Shown piece after piece: positions 43,397-52,725 of a stretch of DNA of 64,000 nt. Under the pieces are notes generated by a model, which worked only from the letters and a program-made list of their open reading frames with translations, was not told where the DNA came from and made no database searches. Numbering within the stretch: position 1 is the stretch's first letter; each line of letters opens with the position of its first letter. This DNA is from Jannaschia maritima (lineage in GTDB: Bacteria > Pseudomonadota > Alphaproteobacteria > Rhodobacterales > Rhodobacteraceae): positions 31,048 through 95,047 of the forward strand of contig NZ_JARGZA010000014.1 in the NCBI RefSeq assembly GCF_030973515.1, given 5' to 3'. The translations under genes and the position numbers were made by a program.

Positions 43397-46096
43397 TCAG
43401 TTCCCCAGCCGGTCCAGCAGGGCGGGCACGTGGACCTGATCGGATTTGTAGTTCCCCGACAGGACGTGCATCACCAGGTTCACCCCGAAGCGGAACGCGA
43501 TCTCGCGTTGGCGCTCGCCCGCGAAGCCGCCGCCCAGGGGCAGCAGGGGCTGGCCGCCCTCGTCCAGCGCCCAGGCCGCGGCCCAGTCGTTCGCGCCGAT
43601 CAGGACGGGGGTGACGCCGTCATTGAGGTTGCGGAACGGCATCCCCTCCACGACGTCCACGTCCGGGCTGGCCTCCACCCAAAGGTCGCGGCTAGCGTAG
43701 CGGCCGGGGAAGTCCTGCAGAAGATAGAAGCTGCGCGTCAGCACGTGGTCGGCGGGCAGGGGTTCCAGGGGCGGGATGTCCAGGGGGGCCGCGATGTCGC
43801 GGAGGCGGCGCGACGCGGGCGAGGACGACCCGAAGCCCCCGATATCCGCGTCGCGCGTGTCGAAGACGATCATGCCGCCGCCCCGCAGATAGGCGTTCAG
43901 CTTGGCATAGGCGTCCGCCGACGGCAGCGGCTGGTCTTCGACCACGGGCCAGTAGAGCATGGGGAAGAAGGCCAGCTCGTCGGCCTCCAGGTCCACGCCG
44001 CGGGGGGGGTCGGGCTCCACCGACGTGCGGGCGGTCAGGATCTCCGACAGGCCGCGCAGGCCCGCCAGCGACACCTCGTCGGTGCGGGCGTCGCCCGTGA
44101 CGACATAGGCGAGCGCCACCTCGGACGGGATGGCGGGGGGTTCCTCCTGAGCATGGGCGGCGGGCGGCTGCGCCACGCTCAGCGCCAGCGCCAGGACGGC
44201 CACCGCACCGCCGCGCAAACGGCCACCCAACCAAAGGGTCGCCAGCACGTCGGCGGAGACGAGTAGGAGCGCCAGGGTCAGCAGATAGGGGGTCAGGTCC
44301 GTTTCCTCCTGCAGAGCCATGGGCTGCACGTCCGTCCCCGGGGGATAGGCGGCGGGGGCCAGCGCATCGTCCGCGGCCAGCACGTTGACCGCCAGCGACT
44401 GTGCCGGTCCGTCGTACAGGCCCGGCGGCAGGTCGGGACCGGGGGTGGCATCGGCCAGCACCTCGCCCGCGACGCCGGCGCGGTCGCCCGCATCGCGTTC
44501 GACCCCGAAGCCGTCCAGCACGACGCGGGGCGTCCACACCGTTCCGTCCAGCGCGTCGGCATCGGGCCGCGCGGGGCGGGTGGCGATCGCCAGGCGTTCC
44601 AGCATCCGCACGAACAGGCCGGACAGGGGCAGGTTGGACCATTCGGCGTTGGCGGTGACGTGGAACAGGACGACCTGCCCCTGCCCCAGCGCCTTGCGCG
44701 TGACCAGCGGCGTTCCGTCCGCCAGGGCGGCGATGGCGCGGGTCGCCAGGGTCGGGTCGGGCTGCGCGACCACGTGTGAGGTCACGGTGACGTCCTCCGG
44801 CACGGGCAGGCCGGCGAAGGGGCTGTCCTCGTCGAAGGGCCGCAGGGTCTTGGGCTCGCCCCACGACAGGGCACCGCCGACGCTGCGCCCGCCATCGCGC
44901 AGGCGCACGGGCAGGAGCGGATCCTCCGCCGCGCGGCCCGCATCGGACCCGGCCAGGCGGGGTCCCGCAAAGCGCAGCAGCAGGCCGCCCTCGGCCACCC
45001 AGTCCTCCACCCGGTCGGCCTCCGCCGGGGACAGGCGGGCGACGTCGGCCAGGACCAGCACGTCGGGATTGGCCGGCAGGATGGTGTCCAGGTCCCCTTC
45101 GATCACGTCCGCGGACGGGGCCAAGGCGCGGCGGAGATAGAACAGCGGGTCGAGCAGATCCTCGCCCTCGCCCCGGGCCACGGTCAGGAGCGCGACCTCC
45201 CGCCGGGCGAGGCTGTCGTCGGCCAGGGCCACCGCGCCCGCGGACCGGGTGCCGTCCACCTCGAACCGGGCGATGCGGTTGCGCAGCTCGGACGGCAGGT
45301 CGAACTCGACCGTCGCCTCCCCCGCGCCGTCCGGAAAGGCCGCCTCCGCGCGGGCCAGCTCCACGATGCCGCCGTTGGGGCCGGGGCCCAGCGCGCGGAC
45401 GGGAACCGCGACGGGCCCGGCGGCGGGGCTGCGCAGGGCCGGCAGCGAAACGATCCCGTCCTCGTAGGTGGCGGGCGTCAGGCCCAGCACGGGGCGCAGC
45501 CCTTCGATCACGGTGGCATCCAGCGCGTCGCGGCCCGGACGGTCCAACCCATCGGACAGCCACACGATCGTGGCCCCCCCGACGTCCAGATCCGCCAGCC
45601 CGGCGTAGTCGGGCGCCCACGGGCGGGGGCGGATCGACGGCAGGCGTTCGACCCAGGCCTCCGCGCCCTGCCATTCGATCGCGTCCGGCAGCGGGTCGGT
45701 CAGGGGCAGCACGGCGGCGGTCCGGCCCGCCCGGGCGGCGTCGCGCAGCAGCCCCTCCACCCGCTCGATCCGCTGCGGCCAATCGCGCGCCGAGGCCCAG
45801 GACGCGTCCATCACGACCAGGAGCGGGCCCTGCCCCTCGCCCGCCTGGCGGGGGTTCAGGATCGGTCCCGCGAAGCCCACGATCGCCGCGGCGACGGCCA
45901 GCATCCGCAGGGCCAGCAGCCACCAAGGCGTCGTCGCGGTCTGGGACTCGTCGTCTCGCAATCCCAGAAGCAGCACGATGCCGGGGAACCGGCGCCGGAT
46001 GGGCGCGGGCGGCACGGCACGCAGCAGCCACCACAGGATCGGCAGGAGGATCAGGCCCAGCAGCAGCAGGGGCGTGGTGAAGGCCAGACCGCTCAA
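43397..46096 (-). CDS. BatA-like/DUF4159 membrane protein
   Basis: An 899-residue protein. The N-terminus (LSGLAFTTPLLLLGLILLPI) with WWLLRAVPPAPIRRRFPGI matches the BatA-type aerotolerance domain, a second membrane helix is at about 60-85, two more near 620-665, and the C-terminal DUF4159 domain contains FFPMLYWPVVEDQPLP and YLRGGGMIVFDTRD. The start is TTG at 46096, overlapping the DUF58 stop in TTGA; no ATG exists nearby in frame with the conserved N-terminus. It is coupled to its neighbours on both sides. Confidence 0.85.
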   Translation of the reverse strand: MSGLAFTTPLLLLGLILLPILWWLLRAVPPAPIRRRFPGIVLLLGLRDDESQTATTPWWLLALRMLAVAAAIVGFAGPILNPRQAGEGQGPLLVVMDASWASARDWPQRIERVEGLLRDAARAGRTAAVLPLTDPLPDAIEWQGAEAWVERLPSIRPRPWAPDYAGLADLDVGGATIVWLSDGLDRPGRDALDATVIEGLRPVLGLTPATYEDGIVSLPALRSPAAGPVAVPVRALGPGPNGGIVELARAEAAFPDGAGEATVEFDLPSELRNRIARFEVDGTRSAGAVALADDSLARREVALLTVARGEGEDLLDPLFYLRRALAPSADVIEGDLDTILPANPDVLVLADVARLSPAEADRVEDWVAEGGLLLRFAGPRLAGSDAGRAAEDPLLPVRLRDGGRSVGGALSWGEPKTLRPFDEDSPFAGLPVPEDVTVTSHVVAQPDPTLATRAIAALADGTPLVTRKALGQGQVVLFHVTANAEWSNLPLSGLFVRMLERLAIATRPARPDADALDGTVWTPRVVLDGFGVERDAGDRAGVAGEVLADATPGPDLPPGLYDGPAQSLAVNVLAADDALAPAAYPPGTDVQPMALQEETDLTPYLLTLALLLVSADVLATLWLGGRLRGGAVAVLALALSVAQPPAAHAQEEPPAIPSEVALAYVVTGDARTDEVSLAGLRGLSEILTARTSVEPDPPRGVDLEADELAFFPMLYWPVVEDQPLPSADAYAKLNAYLRGGGMIVFDTRDADIGGFGSSSPASRRLRDIAAPLDIPPLEPLPADHVLTRSFYLLQDFPGRYASRDLWVEASPDVDVVEGMPFRNLNDGVTPVLIGANDWAAAWALDEGGQPLLPLGGGFAGERQREIAFRFGVNLVMHVLSGNYKSDQVHVPALLDRLGN

Positions 46097-46977
46097 CGCA
46101 CCGGTCCCAGCGCGGCGTGCAGCGTCAGAAGCGCGGACGCCGCCGACGCGTCGGTGTGGTGGGCCACGAACCGCCAGCCCGTGCGCGCGCACAGGTCGCG
46201 CAACAGCGCGCGGCGGTCGCGCAGGCGTGTAAGATAGTCGTTGCGCAAGGTCGCGGCCTTCAGGGTTTCGAACCGGATGGCGCCGGACATGGACTCGAAG
46301 ATCGTGCGTCCGTCATAGGGGAACGCCTCCTCCTCGGGGTCGAGGATCTGGACCAGCACGCCGCCCACGCCGCGGTCGGCGGCGGCGCCCATGGCATCCG
46401 TCAGGGGCGCGGGGTCGCCCAGGAAGTCCGACAGGAACACCGCCCGCGCGCCCATCGGCATGACCCGGGGGCGGGGGGCGCCGTAATCGGGCGCATCGCC
46501 CCCGTCCATCAGCGCGTCCGCCATGCGGATCAGCTGTGCCCGCCCCGACCGTGGGGGTTCGGCCAGGTTGGCCAGCGCGGTGCGCTCGCCCGCGCGCACG
46601 GCCAGCACGGCCAGGGCCAGGGCCAGCGTCTGCGCGCGGCGCAGCTTGGACGGGCGGTCCGCGGCAGCGAAGCGCATGGAGGCCGCGTCGTCCACCCACA
46701 GCATCAGGGTCTGCGCGGCCTGCCATTCGGTTTCCCGCACGAACTGCCCATCGGACCGGGCCGATTGCCGCCAGTCGATGGACCGGCGCGCATCGCCCGG
46801 CAGGGCCGCGCGGTACTGCCAGAACGCATCGCCCGGGCCGGCGCGCTTGCGCCCGTGCTCGCCCATCAGGACGGTCGCCGCCAGCCGTTCGGCCTGCAGC
46901 AGCAGGGGCGGCAGGCTGGCCGCCGCGCCCTCGGCCCGCGCCCGGAGGCTCGCGGGCGTATGCAGCGCCTCGTTCAC
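46093..46977 (-). CDS. DUF58 domain protein
   Basis: The 294-residue protein has the DUF58 core: GEHGRKRAGPGDAFWQYRAA, RSIDWRQSARSDGQFVRETE (the DWrasAR-type motif), then a VWA-like part with LMLWVDDAASMRF. These proteins accompany MoxR ATPases; MoxR probably acts on the VWA-like domain. It overlaps moxR by four bases. Confidence 0.9.
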   Translation of the reverse strand: MNEALHTPASLRARAEGAAASLPPLLLQAERLAATVLMGEHGRKRAGPGDAFWQYRAALPGDARRSIDWRQSARSDGQFVRETEWQAAQTLMLWVDDAASMRFAAADRPSKLRRAQTLALALAVLAVRAGERTALANLAEPPRSGRAQLIRMADALMDGGDAPDYGAPRPRVMPMGARAVFLSDFLGDPAPLTDAMGAAADRGVGGVLVQILDPEEEAFPYDGRTIFESMSGAIRFETLKAATLRNDYLTRLRDRRALLRDLCARTGWRFVAHHTDASAASALLTLHAALGPVR

Positions 46978-47975
46978 GCGGCCCGCGCGGGCGTGACGAC
47001 GCGGGACGCGGTCTCGTCGATCAGATCCTCCAAGCGGACGCCTTCCGCGCGGGCCGCGAAGGACAGGGCCATGCGGTGCATCAGGACGGGCCGCGCCAGG
47101 CGGGCCACGTCCTCGGGCCCCGGGGCCAGGCGGCCGTCCAGCAGGGCCTGCGCGCGCACGGTCAGCATCAGCGCCTGCGCCGCGCGGGGCCCGGGCCCCC
47201 AGGCGACGTGGCGGCGCACCGCCTCGCTCGCCGCGGGCTCGTCCGGCCGGCAGCCGCGCACCAGATCGAGGATCAGGTCCACCACGCCGTCGCCCACGGG
47301 CATGCGGCGCACGACGTCCTGCGCATCCACCAGCATGCCTGGATCGAAGACCTGGGCCGCGGGTGCCTCCGCCGCGCCGGTGGTCGCCAGCACGATGGCC
47401 CGCTCGGTCGCGCGGTCCGGGTATTCGACGTCGATGCGCACGAGGAACCGGTCCAACTGCGCTTCGGGCAGCGGATAGGTGCCTTCCTGCTCCAGCGGGT
47501 TCTGGGTCGCGAGCACATGGAAGGGCAGCGGCAGGCTGCGCGTCTGGCCGCTGATCGTCACCTCCCGCTCCTGCATGGCCTGCAACAGCGCGGATTGCGT
47601 GCGGGGCGAGGCGCGGTTGATCTCGTCGGCCATCAGCAGCTGCGCGAAGATCGGTCCCTCGACGTAGCGGAACGCGCGGCTGCCGTCCTGCGCCGTTTCC
47701 AGCACCTCGGAGCCCAGGATGTCGGCGGGCATCAGGTCGGGCGTGAACTGGATGCGGTTGCCCGACAGCCCCATCACCGTGGCCAGGGTCTCGACCAGCC
47801 GGGTCTTTCCCAGGCCCGGCAGGCCCATCAGCAGGGCGTGCCCGCCCGACAGCATGGCGGCCAGGGTCAGGTCGACCACACGCTCCTGCCCGATGATGCG
47901 GGTGGCCACGGCCTCCCGGGCCAGGGCCAGGCGTGGTCCCAGGGCGTCGATCCGTTCCAGAAGCGCGTCGGCCAT
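46974..47975 (-). CDS. MoxR-family AAA+ ATPase
   Basis: A 333-residue AAA+ protein with Walker A GLPGLGKT (51-58), Walker B LLMADEINRA, sensor ATQNPLEQEGTYPLPEAQ and arginine-rich QLDRFL motif, all typical of MoxR. It is the first gene of the envelope cluster, acting as a chaperone-like ATPase with the DUF58 and VWA-type partners. The start at 47975 (MADALLERID) was chosen since the upstream extension is non-coding and overlaps the promoter shared with the divergent DUF1285 gene. Confidence 0.93.
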   Translation of the reverse strand: MADALLERIDALGPRLALAREAVATRIIGQERVVDLTLAAMLSGGHALLMGLPGLGKTRLVETLATVMGLSGNRIQFTPDLMPADILGSEVLETAQDGSRAFRYVEGPIFAQLLMADEINRASPRTQSALLQAMQEREVTISGQTRSLPLPFHVLATQNPLEQEGTYPLPEAQLDRFLVRIDVEYPDRATERAIVLATTGAAEAPAAQVFDPGMLVDAQDVVRRMPVGDGVVDLILDLVRGCRPDEPAASEAVRRHVAWGPGPRAAQALMLTVRAQALLDGRLAPGPEDVARLARPVLMHRMALSFAARAEGVRLEDLIDETASRVVTPARAA

Positions 47976-48041
47976 GCCTTCCCCTCGTCGGCTGTGGTCG
48001 TCAGGACTACGTAAGGTGCGCGCATGTGGGAGCAAAGGGCA

Positions 48042-48602
48042 ATGGCGGAACACGGCGGCGTGAACGCGGAGGCGGGCGACCTGATCGCCGCGGCGAAGCG
48101 GGCTGGCAGGGGCGGCAAGCCCCCGGTGCATCTGTGGGATCCCCCCTATTGCGGCGAGATCGACATCGTCATCCGCCGTGACGGGACGTGGTTCCACGAA
48201 GGCACGCCCATCGGACGGCAGGGCCTGGTGCGTCTATTCGCCTCCATCCTCAAGCGCGAAGGGGACAGGCACTTCCTGGTCACCCCGGTCGAGAAGGTCG
48301 GCATCCGGGTGGAGGACGCGCCCTTCGTGGCGGTGGACTTCACGGAGCGGGACGGGACGATCACCTTTACCACGAACGTGGGCGACACCGTGGCCGCCGG
48401 ACCGGACCACCCGATGCGCTTCCCCCTCGCCCCGGACGGCGAACCGTCCCCCTACGTGGAGGTCCGCGCGGGGCTGGAGGCGCTGATCGACCGCAAGAGC
48501 TTCTATCGCTTGGTCGATCTGGGGGAGGAGCGCGACGGCCTGTTCGGCATCGCGTCGAACGGGGCGTTCTTCCCGATCATGGAGGCGGCGGACCTGTTGT
48601 GA
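48042..48602 (+). CDS. DUF1285 protein
   Basis: A 186-residue protein with GEIDIVIRRDGTWFHEGTPI, KREGDRHFLVTPVEKVGIRV and FYRLVDLGEERDGLFGIAS, the conserved blocks of DUF1285. Structures of the family resemble a two-domain ligand-binding fold; no biochemical role is known. It is often found next to MoxR and DUF58 genes in alphaproteobacteria, as here. The start at 48042 has GGGAGCAAAGGG upstream; 48024 is the alternative. Confidence 0.9.
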   Translation: MAEHGGVNAEAGDLIAAAKRAGRGGKPPVHLWDPPYCGEIDIVIRRDGTWFHEGTPIGRQGLVRLFASILKREGDRHFLVTPVEKVGIRVEDAPFVAVDFTERDGTITFTTNVGDTVAAGPDHPMRFPLAPDGEPSPYVEVRAGLEALIDRKSFYRLVDLGEERDGLFGIASNGAFFPIMEAADLL

Positions 48603-48625
48603 CGTGTGTCGTTTCGACGAGGGTC

Positions 48626-48648
48626 GTCCCCGGGCTCGACCCGGGGAC
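48626..48648. repeat. REP-like palindrome, probable terminator
   Basis: GTCCCCGGG (48626-48634) pairs perfectly with CCCGGGGAC (48640-48648) around CTCGA. It lies between two convergent genes. A near copy, in the opposite orientation, is at 61956-61981. Such GTCCCCGGG palindromes are common intergenic repeats in this bacterial family and often work as terminators. Confidence 0.8.
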
Positions 48649-48665
48649 GCCGCCGTCCTCCTGCG

Positions 48666-50408
48666 TCACTCCCCGATGGCGACCCCTTCCCGCCGCGGAT
48701 CCGCACCGCCGACAAGCCCCTGATCGGTGACGGCGACGACGTGCAGGCCGCTGGTCAGGTCGCGGACGTTGGTCTCGAACCCCATCTCGCCCAGGGGACC
48801 GGCCAGATCCTCGGCGGTCGTACCCTCCTCCAGGTCGTAGGTGCCGAAGCGGTTCACCAGATGCGGCAGGGCCACGGCCTCCTGCGGATCCAGGCCCCAA
48901 TCCATGTAGGCGACGATCGTCTTGGCGACGTAGCCGATGATGCGGCTGCCGCCGGGGCTGCCCACGACCAGTTCGGGCGTGCCGTTGCGCATCACGATGG
49001 TGGGCGACATGGACGACCGGGGCCGCTTGCCGGGTTCGACGCGGTTGGCCACGGGGCGGCCGTCGTCGTGGGTGGCGAAGGAGAAGTCCGTCAGCTCGTT
49101 GTTGAGAAGGAACCCGCCCGGCGCCATGACGCGGCTGCCGAACCCGTTCTCGATCGTCGTGGTCATCGACAGGGCGTTGCCGTCCGCGTCGACGATCGAG
49201 ATGTGGGAGGTCGACGGCATCGAAGGCGACCAGCCGGGGGCCAGGTCCAGCGCGGCATGGTCCCAGGGCGGGTTGCCCGCCGACACCTCCGGCAGGGCGT
49301 CGTCGCCGAAGAGCAGCGCCGCACGACCCGCCATGTAGCCCGCATCAAGCAGGCGCGGCATCGGCACGAAGTCGCTGTCCGCCATGTAGAGGCCGCGATC
49401 CGCGAAGGCCAAGCGGCTGGCATCCCCGATCAGGCGCCAGGCGTCGGGGTCGTCGGGGCCCATCGCGGCCAGGTCGTGGGGTTCCAGCATCATCAGGATC
49501 TGGCCCACGGTCAGCGCGCCCGACGACGGTGGCCCCATGCCGCAGACCTCCGCTCCTCGATACGGCGCGCAGACGGCCGGGCGCTCGACCACGTCGTAGG
49601 CCGCCATGTCCTCCATCGACAGAAGGCCCTCGACGCCCGTCACGCCCGTGTTGGCGCGCACGGCGGCGACGATGCCCTCCGCGATCTCACCCGAATAGAA
49701 CGCGTCCGTTCCATGCGCGGCGATGGCCCGCAGGGTGTCGGCATAGGCCTGGTTGGTCAGGGTGTCGCCTTCGGCGATGGGCTCGCCGTCCGGGTAGAAG
49801 TAGGCGGCGGTGTCGGCGAACGTTTCCAATCGGTCGCGGCCGTCGGCCACCAGCATGGCCAGGCGGGGGGACACGGCGAACCCGTCCTCCGCGTGGGCGA
49901 TGGCATCTTCGAACAGGCCGCCCCAATTGGCCGTGCCCCAGCGCCTGTGCGCTTCCTCCATCAGCATGGGCGTGCCCGGGGTGCCGACCGACAGGCCGCC
50001 GACCACGGCGTCCCAGAAGCCCATCGTGTCGCCGTCCACCTGGAACAGGGTCGGGGTGGCGGCCAGGGGTGCCTTCTCGCGCCCGTCGAGGGTCGTCATC
50101 TCGCCCGTTTCGGCGTCGTAGTAGACGAGGAACGCGCCCCCGCCCAAGCCCGACGATTGCGGCTCCACAAGGCCCAGCACGGCCTGCACGGCGACCATGG
50201 CGTCCGCGGCACTACCACCTTCGCGCAGGACGCGGGCGCCCGCCTCGGAGGCCAGGGGGTTGGCCGCGGCGACCATCCAGTCCTGCGACGTGACGGGGGC
50301 GGGGGCGTCCTGGACTAGCCCGGTGGCCGCTTCCGGGTCGACGGCGTCGGCGGCCTGCTGCGCCACGGCGGGCGATGCGGCGAGCGCCGCGATGAGAAGG
50401 TATCGCAT
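48666..50408 (-). CDS. ggt: Gamma-glutamyltransferase
   Basis: A 580-residue exported enzyme: signal peptide MRYLLIAALAASPAVAQ, large-subunit motif ALGLVEPQSSGLGGGAFLV-like near residue 95, catalytic nucleophile Thr400 in STSHISIVDADGNALSMT, where the precursor cleaves itself, and GSPGGSRIIGYV near the C-terminus. It transfers or hydrolyses the gamma-glutamyl group of glutathione in the periplasm. Length fits the family. The start is chosen for the signal peptide. Confidence 0.93.
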   Translation of the reverse strand: MRYLLIAALAASPAVAQQAADAVDPEAATGLVQDAPAPVTSQDWMVAAANPLASEAGARVLREGGSAADAMVAVQAVLGLVEPQSSGLGGGAFLVYYDAETGEMTTLDGREKAPLAATPTLFQVDGDTMGFWDAVVGGLSVGTPGTPMLMEEAHRRWGTANWGGLFEDAIAHAEDGFAVSPRLAMLVADGRDRLETFADTAAYFYPDGEPIAEGDTLTNQAYADTLRAIAAHGTDAFYSGEIAEGIVAAVRANTGVTGVEGLLSMEDMAAYDVVERPAVCAPYRGAEVCGMGPPSSGALTVGQILMMLEPHDLAAMGPDDPDAWRLIGDASRLAFADRGLYMADSDFVPMPRLLDAGYMAGRAALLFGDDALPEVSAGNPPWDHAALDLAPGWSPSMPSTSHISIVDADGNALSMTTTIENGFGSRVMAPGGFLLNNELTDFSFATHDDGRPVANRVEPGKRPRSSMSPTIVMRNGTPELVVGSPGGSRIIGYVAKTIVAYMDWGLDPQEAVALPHLVNRFGTYDLEEGTTAEDLAGPLGEMGFETNVRDLTSGLHVVAVTDQGLVGGADPRREGVAIGE

Positions 50409-50523
50409 GGTGGGTCCCCCAGATGGATCGAGGTTCAGCATGGCATGGATTTGCGTTGCGGCAACCCCTCGGCGTCCGAGGCGTGGGGGTGACTCAGGCA
50501 ACCTCACCGGTCGCGGCCGCGCC

Positions 50524-51786
50524 CTAAGCTACCGCCCGACGCTCCAACCGCTGGCCCAGGGGCACCTCCCGCACGGGCAGGTGGACGATGGCGGACAGGG
50601 CGCCCACGCCGACGCCCACCCACCAGACGGCCACGTAGCTCCCCGTGCTGTCGTAGAGGGTGCCGCCCAGCCACACGCCCAGGAAGCTGCCCAACTGGTG
50701 GCTGAAGAAGATGATGCCGTAGAGCGTGCCCATGTAGCGCAGCCCGTAGATGTGGGCGATCAGCCCGCTCGTCAGCGGCACGGTCGCCAGCCACAGCGCG
50801 CCCATCGCGACCGAGAACAGCACGACGGTCAGGGGCGTGATCGGGAACAGGATGAAGGCCGCGGCCGCCAGGGTCCGACCGACGTAGATGCCCGCGAGCA
50901 GGTACTTCTTCGGGAACCGCTTGCCCAGGTATCCGGCATAGAGCGTGCCCGCGATGTTCGCCAAGCCGATCAGCGATATCGCCACCGCGCCCAGGGTGGA
51001 CGTGCTGGTGATGCCCATGGACCACAGCACCCCGTTCGGATCGATGGGGCCGCACATCTCGGTCACGAGGGCGGGGAAGTGCGCGGTCACGAAGGCCAAC
51101 TGGTACCCGCACGAGAAGAAGCCCACGAAGATCAGCGAATAGGACGGGTCCTTGAACGCCTTGAGGAGGATGGCGCCCATGCTGTCCTGCAGTTCCGCCT
51201 TCGTGGCCGACGGGGCGGGGCTGCGCATCATCGGCAGGGCGAAGATCGTGGCGGTGACGATGCCTGCGAAGATCAGGAACACGGTCTGCCACGTGTAGAA
51301 GCCCAATAACCATTCGGCCAGGGGCGCGCCGAAGACCTGACCCGCCGATCCGGCGGCGGTGGCGATGCCCAACGCCATGGACCGGTTGTCGTCCGACGCG
51401 GCGCGCCCCACGATGGCCAGGATCACCCCGAACCCCATGCCCGCGATGCCGAAGCCCACCAGGATCTCCAACGTCTGGTGCGCGCCCGGGGTGACCGCGA
51501 AGGACGACAGGACCAGCCCGGCCGCATAGCACACGATGCCCAGGACGATGGCCTTCCGGTCGCCGAAGCGTTCGGCGATGGCTCCGAAGATCGGCTGGCC
51601 GATGCCCCAGGCAAGATTTTGTATGGCGATGGCCAGGCTGAACTCCGCCCGGGGCCAGCCGAACTCCGTGGCGATGGGGATCTGGAAGACCCCGAAGCTG
51701 GCGCGGATGGCGAAGCCCACCATCAGCACGAGGCAGCCCCCGATCAGGATGGGCGAGATCAGCGGTGCGGCTCGGGCGCGGTCCAT
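50524..51786 (-). CDS. MFS transporter (OFA/monocarboxylate type)
   Basis: A 420-residue protein with twelve predicted membrane helices and the MFS loop GAIAERFGDRKAIVLG between helices 2 and 3. The N-terminal FGVFQIPIATEFGWPRAEFS is typical of the oxalate:formate antiporter and monocarboxylate group. The likely substrate is a small organic acid. The Lrp-type regulator next door is transcribed in the same direction, 76 bases upstream. Confidence 0.88.
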   Translation of the reverse strand: MDRARAAPLISPILIGGCLVLMVGFAIRASFGVFQIPIATEFGWPRAEFSLAIAIQNLAWGIGQPIFGAIAERFGDRKAIVLGIVCYAAGLVLSSFAVTPGAHQTLEILVGFGIAGMGFGVILAIVGRAASDDNRSMALGIATAAGSAGQVFGAPLAEWLLGFYTWQTVFLIFAGIVTATIFALPMMRSPAPSATKAELQDSMGAILLKAFKDPSYSLIFVGFFSCGYQLAFVTAHFPALVTEMCGPIDPNGVLWSMGITSTSTLGAVAISLIGLANIAGTLYAGYLGKRFPKKYLLAGIYVGRTLAAAAFILFPITPLTVVLFSVAMGALWLATVPLTSGLIAHIYGLRYMGTLYGIIFFSHQLGSFLGVWLGGTLYDSTGSYVAVWWVGVGVGALSAIVHLPVREVPLGQRLERRAVA

Positions 51787-51862
51787 GATCCGTCTGATGG
51801 CCCCTGACGGCGGCCCTGTCCAATCAGATGTGCTGGGGGTGACGTATCGCGGATTTTGATCG

Positions 51863-52324
51863 TCAGACCGGCAGGGCGGTGGTGTCCTTGATGTCGTCCA
51901 TCACGAAGCTGGCGGAGATGTCGGACAGGGGGACCCGCGCGATCAGACGCTGATAGAACCGGTCGTAGTCCGCGACCGACCCCACGCGCACCCGCAGGAC
52001 GTAGTCGAGGTCGCCGGCCATGCGGTGCGCGCCCACGATCTCGGGCAGGTCGCGGACCGTGCGCTCGAACAGGGTCAGCCAGTCGCGGTCGTGGCGGTTG
52101 GTGCGCACCATCACGAAGACCGACAGGCCCAGCCCCACGGCGGCCGGGTCCACGATGGCGACGCGGCGCGCGATGGTGCCCGCCCCCTCCAGGAGCTTGA
52201 CGCGCCGCCAGCAGGCGTTGCGCGACAGGCCCACGGCGTCGGCGAGGGCGTCCGTCCCGATCGCGGCGTCGCGTTGTAGCTGTCGCAGGATGCGGCGGTC
52301 GATCTCGTCCAAGGTATCCGCCAT
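51863..52324 (-). CDS. Lrp/AsnC-family transcriptional regulator
   Basis: A 153-residue protein with the AsnC-type helix-turn-helix (LDEIDRRILRQLQRDAAIGT, then LADAVGLSRNACWRRVKLLE) and a C-terminal ligand-sensing RAM domain (IVGAHRMAGDLDYVLRVRV). Such regulators respond to amino acids and often control adjacent transporters. The start at 52324 is the conserved one; the upstream open frame is non-coding. Confidence 0.93.
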   Translation of the reverse strand: MADTLDEIDRRILRQLQRDAAIGTDALADAVGLSRNACWRRVKLLEGAGTIARRVAIVDPAAVGLGLSVFVMVRTNRHDRDWLTLFERTVRDLPEIVGAHRMAGDLDYVLRVRVGSVADYDRFYQRLIARVPLSDISASFVMDDIKDTTALPV

Positions 52325-52427
52325 CCGTGGGATGCCATCCCAACATTCGGGTCGAGGAAGTAATAATTGGGACCATGTCGCCCCGTCAAGCGGCGAGGAT
52401 GGACCCTGCCCCAGCCCGGAGGACCCG

Positions 52428-52676
52428 ATGCCCAGCGACACGACCGACCCCCACGCCCCCGCCCGCCCGACGGCTTTCCTGCGGGGGTTCCGCGACCACC
52501 CCGCCAGCGTCGGCGAAAGCTATGGGCAGCACGCGCGCTTCGCCCTGGGCTTCGCGGGGCAGCTGGCCCTGGCCGCGGGGGCAGCACTAGTCCACGCCGC
52601 GATCCCGCCCCTGTTCGAAACGACGGCCAGCCGGATCGTGCGCCGCCTGCACGCCCGCATCGAAGCCCGCCACTGA
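52428..52676 (+). CDS. DUF6356 family small protein
   Basis: An 82-residue protein with FLRGFRDHPASVGESYGQHA, the conserved start of this alphaproteobacterial family (a capsule-biosynthesis-like annotation is common), and a hydrophobic segment LALAAGAALVHAAIPPLF. GGAGGAC precedes the ATG. Function unknown. It is divergent from the Lrp-type gene and 50 bases upstream of zapE. Confidence 0.85.
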   Translation: MPSDTTDPHAPARPTAFLRGFRDHPASVGESYGQHARFALGFAGQLALAAGAALVHAAIPPLFETTASRIVRRLHARIEARH

Positions 52677-52725
52677 GGGCCGCCGCCGCTGGACACGCGG
52701 CCGCACTTGGACAACATGCGCGGCG

